Made by a program: the position numbers and the translations under genes. DNA of 37,352 bases from Rhodoplanes roseus (GTDB taxonomy: Bacteria; Pseudomonadota; Alphaproteobacteria; Rhizobiales; Xanthobacteraceae): the NCBI RefSeq assembly GCF_003258865.1, contig NZ_NPEX01000030.1, positions 1 through 37,352 on the forward strand, read 5' to 3'. Each line of letters begins with the position of its first letter. Within the stretch, counting starts at the first letter, position 1. The notes under the pieces are model-generated. The model ran no database searches, was not told the DNA's origin, and worked only from the letters and a program-made list of their open reading frames with translations. Below are positions 32,480-37,352 of the stretch, piece after piece.

Positions 32480-32977
32480 ATGCCAGACCGAGATGCCCGC
32501 CCGATCTCCGAGCCCCGGCCGTCCGTCGCCGGGTCCGCCCCGATCGTCGCGCGGCGGCGCGCCGCGATGACCGTGCTGGTCGATGCGAGCGCGCCCGACA
32601 TCGCGGCGCGTCTCGGCGCGTTGTCCGTTCCGCCGCACGAGACGGTGAGGCCTCCCGAGGTCGGCCTGGTGATGGTGCAGGGCCGCATCGGCGGGGACGG
32701 GGCGCCGTTCAATGTCGGCGAGGCGACCGTGACGCGCGCCGCGGTGCGGCTGGCGAGCGGCGAGATGGGGGTCTCCTGCGTGCTCGGCCGCGATCCGGAG
32801 AAAGCGCGGCTTGTCGCGTTGTGCGATGCGATGATGCAGGCCGATCTCGCTCCTGCCGTCGAGCAAGAGGTGGTCGCGCCGCTTCGGGCCAATCTCCTCG
32901 AAGCGCAGATGCTGTGCGAATCCCGCACAGCGGCGACGCGGGTCGACTTCTTCACGCTGGTGCGCGGGGAGGACTGA
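32480..32977 (+). CDS. phnG: C-P lyase core subunit PhnG
   Basis: A 165-residue subunit of the PhnGHIJ complex. The family pattern VARRRAAMTVLVDASAPDIA is followed by ETVRPPEVGLVMVQGRIGGD, GAPFNVGEATVTRAAVRLAS and GRDPEKARLVALCDAMMQAD. With PhnH, PhnI and PhnL it transfers the phosphonate onto ribose 5'-triphosphate from ATP. ATG 32480 has no Shine-Dalgarno, only the inverted repeat before it; the start at residue 30 (32567) would cut off the RRRAAM motif, so 32480 stays preferred. Translation may be leaderless. phnH begins on the next base after the stop. Confidence 0.92.
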   Translation: MPDRDARPISEPRPSVAGSAPIVARRRAAMTVLVDASAPDIAARLGALSVPPHETVRPPEVGLVMVQGRIGGDGAPFNVGEATVTRAAVRLASGEMGVSCVLGRDPEKARLVALCDAMMQADLAPAVEQEVVAPLRANLLEAQMLCESRTAATRVDFFTLVRGED

Positions 32978-33574
32978 ATGGCCACGCTCTCTCCTGGCTT
33001 CGCCGATCCCGTGCTCGCCGCCCAGGCGACGTTCCGCGGCGTCATGGATGCAGTCGCCCGGCCCTGCACCGTCGTCCCGTTGATCGACACGCCCGCGGCT
33101 CCGCCGCCGCTCTGCGCGGCCGCCGCCGCGATCGCGCTGACACTGTTCGATCACGATGCGCCCGTGTGGCTCGATCCACCTTTGGCGCAGGTGTCCGACG
33201 TGGCCGCCTGGATTCGCTTCCACACCGGCGCGCCGATCGTGACGGAGCCGGCCGTCGCTGCCTTTGCCCTCGTCTCCGACCCGGCCGGACTGCGCCCGTT
33301 CCGGGATTTTGCGGCAGGCACGCTGGAAAATCCCGACACCTCGGCGACCTTGATCCTCCAGGTGACGACGCTCGAAGACGGTCCTGCGCTGGATTTCATC
33401 GGGCCCGGTGTCGCGGGGCGCGCCACGCTTCGGGCGGCTCCACTGCCGAACGGCTTCGCGGAGCAGATCATCGCCAACCGGGCGCTTTTCCCGCGCGGCG
33501 TCGATCTTCTCTTCGCCACGCGGGGGTCCGTCGCGGCGTTGCCGCGCTCGGCCACGCTCGTCGGAGAGGTGTAA
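32978..33574 (+). CDS. phnH: C-P lyase subunit PhnH
   Basis: A 198-residue core subunit. Motifs are GFADPVLAAQATFRGVMDAV, then ALTLFDHDAPVWLDPPL, IRFHTGAPIVTEPAVAAFAL and the C-terminal GFAEQIIANRALFPRGVDLL, FATRGSVAALPRSA. These are normal PhnH signatures; the protein forms a homodimer in the core complex. The start codon abuts the phnG stop. Confidence 0.94.
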   Translation: MATLSPGFADPVLAAQATFRGVMDAVARPCTVVPLIDTPAAPPPLCAAAAAIALTLFDHDAPVWLDPPLAQVSDVAAWIRFHTGAPIVTEPAVAAFALVSDPAGLRPFRDFAAGTLENPDTSATLILQVTTLEDGPALDFIGPGVAGRATLRAAPLPNGFAEQIIANRALFPRGVDLLFATRGSVAALPRSATLVGEV

Positions 33575-33575
33575 C

Positions 33576-34703
33576 ATGTATGTCGCGGTGAAAGGCGGCG
33601 AGCGAGCCATCGAGAATGCGCATCGGCTTCTCGCGCATGAACGGCGTGGCGATCGCAGCGTGCCCGAGGTGACGACGGATCAGATCGCCGAGCAGCTCAC
33701 CCTCGCGGTCGATCGGGTGATGACCGAGGGATCGCTCTACGACAGGGAGCTCGCGGCGCTTGCGATCAAGCAGGCACGCGGCGATCTGATCGAGGCGATC
33801 TTTCTGCTGCGCGCGTTCCGGGCGACGTTGCCGCGCTTCGGATCGACACGGCCGCTCGACACCGGCGCCATGCGGATCCGTCGCCGCATTTCGGCGGCGT
33901 TCAAGGATCTGCCCGGCGGCCAGGTGCTCGGGCCGACCTTCGACTACACGCACCGGTTGCTCGAGCCGCCGGTCTCCGACCCGCCTATGCCGGCGACGGC
34001 ACCTGCGCCGTCCGAGCCGACGCCGCGCGTCTCCGATCTGCTCGCCGCCGACGGCCTGATCGAGACGACGGCGTTTCCGGCGAGTCCGGACGGGGCCGAG
34101 CAGCCGCCCGGCGACCTCACCCGCGAGGCGCTGTCCTTCCCGGCGGACCGCGACCTGCGTCTCCAGAACCTCGCCCGTGGTGACGAGGGGTTCCTGCTCG
34201 CGCTCGCCTATTCGACCCAGCGCGGCTTCGGGCGCACCCATCCGTTCGCAGGCGAGATCCGGCTCGGCGACGTCGCGCTGGAGATGTGGTCCGAGGACGC
34301 CGGCTTTGCCCTGCCGATCGGCCGCGTCACCGTCACCGAGTGCCAGTCGATCAATCAGTTCAAGGGCTCCGCTACGGAGCCGCCGCGCTTCACCCGCGGC
34401 TACGGGCTCGTGTTCGGCCATTGCGAGCGCAAGGCGATGAGCATGTCGCTGGTCGACCGTTCGTTGCGGGCGCGCGAGCTCGACGAGGAGGTCAAGGCGC
34501 CGGCCCAGGACGAGGAGTTCGTGCTGTCGCATTCCGACAACGTGCAGGCGACTGGCTTCGTCGAGCACCTGAAGCTGCCGCATTACGTCGACTTCCAGGC
34601 CGAGCTCGGTCTGGTGCGCCGCATGCGCGAGGAGCATGCACGTCGCGCCGCGAGCTCCGGGACGGCGAACGTGGTCGACGACACGCGCGAGGCCGCGGAA
34701 TGA
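33576..34703 (+). CDS. phnI: C-P lyase subunit PhnI
   Basis: A 375-residue subunit. It begins YVAVKGGERAIENAHRLLAH, then IAEQLTLAVDRVMTEGSLYD, LAALAIKQARGDLIEAIFLL, TRPLDTGAMRIRRRISAAFK, and later FAGEIRLGDVALEMW and FVLSHSDNVQATGFVEHLKL. PhnI carries the nucleosidase activity that releases adenine from ATP and transfers the phosphonate when with PhnG, PhnH and PhnL. ATG 33576 follows GGAGAGGTGTAAC; its stop overlaps phnJ as ATGA. Confidence 0.95.
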   Translation: MYVAVKGGERAIENAHRLLAHERRGDRSVPEVTTDQIAEQLTLAVDRVMTEGSLYDRELAALAIKQARGDLIEAIFLLRAFRATLPRFGSTRPLDTGAMRIRRRISAAFKDLPGGQVLGPTFDYTHRLLEPPVSDPPMPATAPAPSEPTPRVSDLLAADGLIETTAFPASPDGAEQPPGDLTREALSFPADRDLRLQNLARGDEGFLLALAYSTQRGFGRTHPFAGEIRLGDVALEMWSEDAGFALPIGRVTVTECQSINQFKGSATEPPRFTRGYGLVFGHCERKAMSMSLVDRSLRARELDEEVKAPAQDEEFVLSHSDNVQATGFVEHLKLPHYVDFQAELGLVRRMREEHARRAASSGTANVVDDTREAAE

Positions 34704-35587
34704 CCGTCACGTACAATTTCGCGTATCTGGACGAGCAGACCAAAAGGATGATCCGCCGCGCCATCCTGAAGGCGATCGCGATCCCCGGCTATCAGGTGCC
34801 CTTTGCCAGCCGCGAGATGCCGATGCCTTACGGCTGGGGAACGGGCGGCGTGCAGGTGACGGCGGCGATCCTCGGGCCGACCGACGTGCTGAAAGTCATC
34901 GACCAGGGATCCGACGACACCACCAACGCGGTGTCGATCCGAAAGTTCTTCGGCAGGACCGCCGGCGTGCGCACCACCACCCGCACGGCCGAGGCGACCG
35001 TGATCCAGACCCGGCACCGCATTCCGGAGACACCGCTCCGCGAGAACCAGGTGATCGTCTTCCAGGTGCCGATCCCGGAGCCGCTCCGCTTCCTGGAACC
35101 GCGCGAGACCGGGACCCGGCGCATGCACGCGCTGCAGGAGTACGGGCTCGTGCACGTGAAGCTCTACGAGGATATCGCGCGCCACGGCCACATCGCCACG
35201 ACCTACGCCTATCCGGTGAAGGTCGACGGCCGCTACGTGATGGATCCGTCGCCGATCCCGAAGTTCGACAATCCCAAGATGAGCGACTCTCCGGCGCTTC
35301 AGCTCTTCGGGGCGGGTCGCGAGAAGCGCATCTACGCCATCCCGCCCTACACGCGCGTCGCCTCGCTCGATTTCGACGATCACCCGTTCGAGCGTTGGCG
35401 GCACCATTGTCGTTGTGCCCTGTGCGGCGCCGAGGAGAGCTTTCTCGACGAGGTCATCACCGACGACCACGGTAGCCGCATGTTCGTCTGCTCCGATTCG
35501 GACTTCTGCGAGAGTCGACGCGGCGAGGCGACGACCTCTCCGGAGGCCGTGTCGCTCGCGTCGGACACCGAGACGCATCATGGCTGA
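34700..35587 (+). CDS. phnJ: C-P lyase catalytic subunit PhnJ (radical SAM)
   Basis: A 295-residue protein. It begins VTYNFAYLDEQTKRMIRRAI, with AIPGYQVPF holding the radical-bearing glycine (Gly30, equivalent to Gly32 of E. coli). The C-terminal iron-sulfur cluster cysteines are Cys239, Cys242, Cys264 and Cys270 (CX2CX21CX5C, as in the characterised enzyme). An extra Cys237 lies two residues before the first (HHCRCALCGAEE). It cleaves the C-P bond of ribose 1-alkylphosphonate 5-phosphate to release the hydrocarbon. The start overlaps the phnI stop as ATGA. The protein runs about 17 residues past the family end (TSPEAVSLASDTETHHG). Confidence 0.97.
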   Translation: MTVTYNFAYLDEQTKRMIRRAILKAIAIPGYQVPFASREMPMPYGWGTGGVQVTAAILGPTDVLKVIDQGSDDTTNAVSIRKFFGRTAGVRTTTRTAEATVIQTRHRIPETPLRENQVIVFQVPIPEPLRFLEPRETGTRRMHALQEYGLVHVKLYEDIARHGHIATTYAYPVKVDGRYVMDPSPIPKFDNPKMSDSPALQLFGAGREKRIYAIPPYTRVASLDFDDHPFERWRHHCRCALCGAEESFLDEVITDDHGSRMFVCSDSDFCESRRGEATTSPEAVSLASDTETHHG

Positions 35588-36050
35588 TGCCGACTCGCTC
35601 ACGATCCGGCCCGCCGGGGAATCCGATGTTCCGGCCGTCCTGTCGCTTTATGCGCAGCCCGCATTCGACCGCGGCGACGTCCTCACGCCGGCGGAGGCGA
35701 CCGCGATTTTCCAGCGCTTCAGAGCTTATCCCGATTACACGCTCTATGTGGCGGAGCAGGGCGACATCGCCGTCGGGAGCTTCGCGCTCCTCGTCATGGA
35801 TAATATCGGCCACCGCGGCACGCCGTCGGCGATCGTCGAGGATGTCGTCGTCGCACCGGGTCACCAGGGCCGGGGAGTGGGGGCCTCGATGATGCGCTTC
35901 GCGCTCGCGCGAGCGCGTGAAAAGGGCTGCTACAAGCTCGCGTTGTCGTCGAATGCCCGCCGCGAGGCCGCGCACGCGTTCTACGAGGGCCTCGGCTTCG
36001 AGCGGCACGGCTACAGCTTTCGCGTCGACCTCTCGGAGCACGCCGAATGA
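35580..36050 (+). CDS. GNAT-family N-acetyltransferase
   Basis: A 156-residue GNAT protein. It starts LTIRPAGESDVPAVLSLYAQ; motif A is AIVEDVVVAPGHQGRGVGASMM (Q/RxxGxG/A as HQGRGVG), then CYKLALSSNARREAAHAFYE and GLGFERHGYSF. It lies between phnJ and phnK: the start overlaps the phnJ stop by 8 nt and its own stop overlaps phnK as ATGA. PhnO acetylates aminoalkylphosphonates and is also a GNAT; a PhnO-like role is plausible from position, but I cannot confirm it from sequence. Confidence 0.85.
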   Translation: MADADSLTIRPAGESDVPAVLSLYAQPAFDRGDVLTPAEATAIFQRFRAYPDYTLYVAEQGDIAVGSFALLVMDNIGHRGTPSAIVEDVVVAPGHQGRGVGASMMRFALARAREKGCYKLALSSNARREAAHAFYEGLGFERHGYSFRVDLSEHAE

Positions 36051-36829
36051 ACGCGCCGGAAGCGCCGCTGTTGACCGCGGACGGGCTGACCAAATGGTAC
36101 GGTCGGCAACTCGGCTGCCGCGACGTGTCGTTCGAGATCCACCAGGGCGAGGTCCTGGCCGTCGTCGGTGAATCCGGCTCCGGGAAGTCGACGCTGCTGC
36201 GGCTGCTCTCCGGGCTGATGCCGCTCGATGCCGGCCGCGTATGCTACCGCCTGCGCGATGGCGTCACGCGCGACATCGCTGCGCTCACCGAGGCGGAGCG
36301 GCGTTTCCTGTTCCGCACGGACTGGGGCTACGTGCATCAGGATCCGGCCGCCGGCCTGCGCATGGCGGTCTCGGCCGGCGGCAATGTCGGCGAGCGACTG
36401 ATGGCGGTCGGCGCGAGGCACTACGGCCGAATCCGGGGCTCCGCCATGGATTGGCTTACCCGGGTCGAGATCGATCCGGAGCGGATCGACGAGACGCCGA
36501 AGAGCTATTCGGGCGGGATGCGCCAGCGCTTGCAGATCGCCCGCAACCTCGTCACCGAGCCGCGTCTGGTGTTCATGGACGAGCCGACCGGCGGGCTCGA
36601 CGTCTCGGTGCAGGCGCGACTCCTAGATCTCCTCCGGGGCCTGGTATCGGACCTCGGCCTCGCCGCCATCGTCGTCACGCACGATCTCGCGGTGGCCCGG
36701 CTTCTGTCACAGCGCATGCTGGTGATGAAGGGCGGCAGCGTGATCGAGAGCGGGCTCACCGATCGGGTGCTCGACGATCCGCGCGAGGCGTACACGCAGC
36801 TTCTCGTCTCTTCCATCCTGCCGCCCTGA
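36047..36829 (+). CDS. phnK: C-P lyase ABC-type subunit PhnK
   Basis: A 260-residue ABC-type ATPase that associates with the PhnGHIJ core rather than with a permease. Walker A is GESGSGKST (41-49), the Q-loop is WGYVHQDPAAGLRMAVSAGG NVGERL, the signature is YSGGMRQRLQIARNL, Walker B is LVFMDEPTGGLDVSVQ and the H-loop VVTHDLAVARLL. The segment HQDPAAGLRMAVSAGGN is diagnostic of PhnK. The start overlaps the GNAT stop. Confidence 0.96.
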   Translation: MNAPEAPLLTADGLTKWYGRQLGCRDVSFEIHQGEVLAVVGESGSGKSTLLRLLSGLMPLDAGRVCYRLRDGVTRDIAALTEAERRFLFRTDWGYVHQDPAAGLRMAVSAGGNVGERLMAVGARHYGRIRGSAMDWLTRVEIDPERIDETPKSYSGGMRQRLQIARNLVTEPRLVFMDEPTGGLDVSVQARLLDLLRGLVSDLGLAAIVVTHDLAVARLLSQRMLVMKGGSVIESGLTDRVLDDPREAYTQLLVSSILPP

Positions 36830-36836
36830 GGATCCC

Positions 36837-37352
36837 ATGCCCGCGCTGGCGCTCTGCGGAGCCGAGAAGACGTTCACGATGCATCTGCGCGGCGGGCTGC
36901 GACTGCCCGTGGTGCGGGGAGTGGACTTCACGGTCGAACCCGGGGAATGCGTCGTCCTGTCCGGCCCGTCGGGGGCGGGGAAATCGTCGATCCTGAAGAT
37001 GATCTGGGGCACCTACCGGTGCGACCGGGGAGCCATTCTGGTGCGCGACGGGGACGGGACCACGGACGTCGCGACCGCCTCGCCGCGCGAAATCCTGGAC
37101 CTCCGCCGCCGCGTGATCGCGAGCGTCAGCCAGTTCCTGCGGGTCGTGCCGCGGGTTCCGGCGCTCGATGTGGTGGTCGAGCCGCTCGGGCCCGCGGCGA
37201 GCGACGCCGGGCGTGCGGCGGCGCAGGACATGCTACGTCGCCTCGCTCTGCCGGAGCGCCTGTGGGGCCTGCCGCCGGCGACCTTTTCGGGTGGCGAGCA
37301 GCAGCGCATCAATATCGCCCGCGGATTTCTGCCGGAGCGACCGATCCTGCTG
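36837..37352 (+). CDS. phnL: C-P lyase ABC-type subunit PhnL (partial, cut by window end)
   Basis: The first 172 residues are seen. It begins ALCGAEKTFTMHLRGGLRLP and VVRGVDFTVEPGECVVLSGP; Walker A is GPSGAGKSS (43-51), the Q-loop ASVSQFLRVVPRVPALDVVV, and the signature FSGGEQQRINIARGFL. Walker B would follow just after the window end. PhnL helps PhnG/H/I couple phosphonate to ribose triphosphate. GAGGATCCC precedes the ATG, 7 nt after the phnK stop. phnN or other partners may lie beyond. Confidence 0.95.
   Translation, partial: MPALALCGAEKTFTMHLRGGLRLPVVRGVDFTVEPGECVVLSGPSGAGKSSILKMIWGTYRCDRGAILVRDGDGTTDVATASPREILDLRRRVIASVSQFLRVVPRVPALDVVVEPLGPAASDAGRAAAQDMLRRLALPERLWGLPPATFSGGEQQRINIARGFLPERPILL

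Overview
The window is a high-GC chromosomal segment from an alphaproteobacterium. It is most like the Hyphomicrobiales (Rhizobiales), in the Bradyrhizobium, Rhodopseudomonas, Rhodoplanes or Xanthobacteraceae neighbourhood. This placement rests on gene content: flbT and flaF regulators, very large (about 765 residue) tandem flagellins, CtrA-type TTAA-N7-TTAA sequences, a Bug-family binding protein, and a rhizobial-style phosphonate (C-P lyase) cluster. I see no tRNA, rRNA, IS element or CRISPR array.

Region 1 (1-9.85 kb) is mixed housekeeping and accessory content. It holds two small secreted proteins, an MFS exporter, a 52-residue small ORF, a SixA-type phosphatase, a divergent FAD-dependent amine oxidoreductase with a long charged tail, a DUF2975 membrane protein paired with a small Cro/C1-type regulator, a lipoprotein, a B3/4-domain gene broken by a one-base frameshift, a Bug-type periplasmic binding protein, and a MoxR ATPase without its usual VWA partner beside it.

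Region 2 (9.85-24.4 kb) is a late flagellar cluster. flgE, flgK and flgL run on the plus strand, with a candidate sigma-54 promoter before flgE. Facing them on the minus strand are flbT-flaF, a second flaF, two tandem flagellin genes and a FlaG-like gene. FlgE, FlgL and both flagellins carry related inserted modules of the Flagellin_IN type, which make hook, junction and filament subunits unusually large. All four minus-strand transcription units have CtrA-like boxes at comparable positions upstream. FlgK has two cysteines where axial proteins normally have none.

Region 3 (24.6 kb to the end) is a phosphonate uptake and C-P lyase locus in three blocks. The first is a minus-strand operon of hexapeptide acetyltransferase, phnM, a 2H-type phosphoesterase (DUF1045) and a PPOX-type flavoprotein. 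The second is phnC-phnD-phnE-phnE on the plus strand, diverging from the first across a promoter with mirrored Pho-box-like half-sites. The third is phnF (minus) diverging from phnG-H-I-J-GNAT-phnK-phnL (plus). A perfect 9-bp inverted repeat, the best candidate PhnF operator, ends 3 nt before the phnG start. Imported phosphonate would be coupled to ATP-derived ribose by PhnG/H/I/L, trimmed by PhnM and cleaved by PhnJ. No phnP or phnN is visible; phnL runs off the window end.
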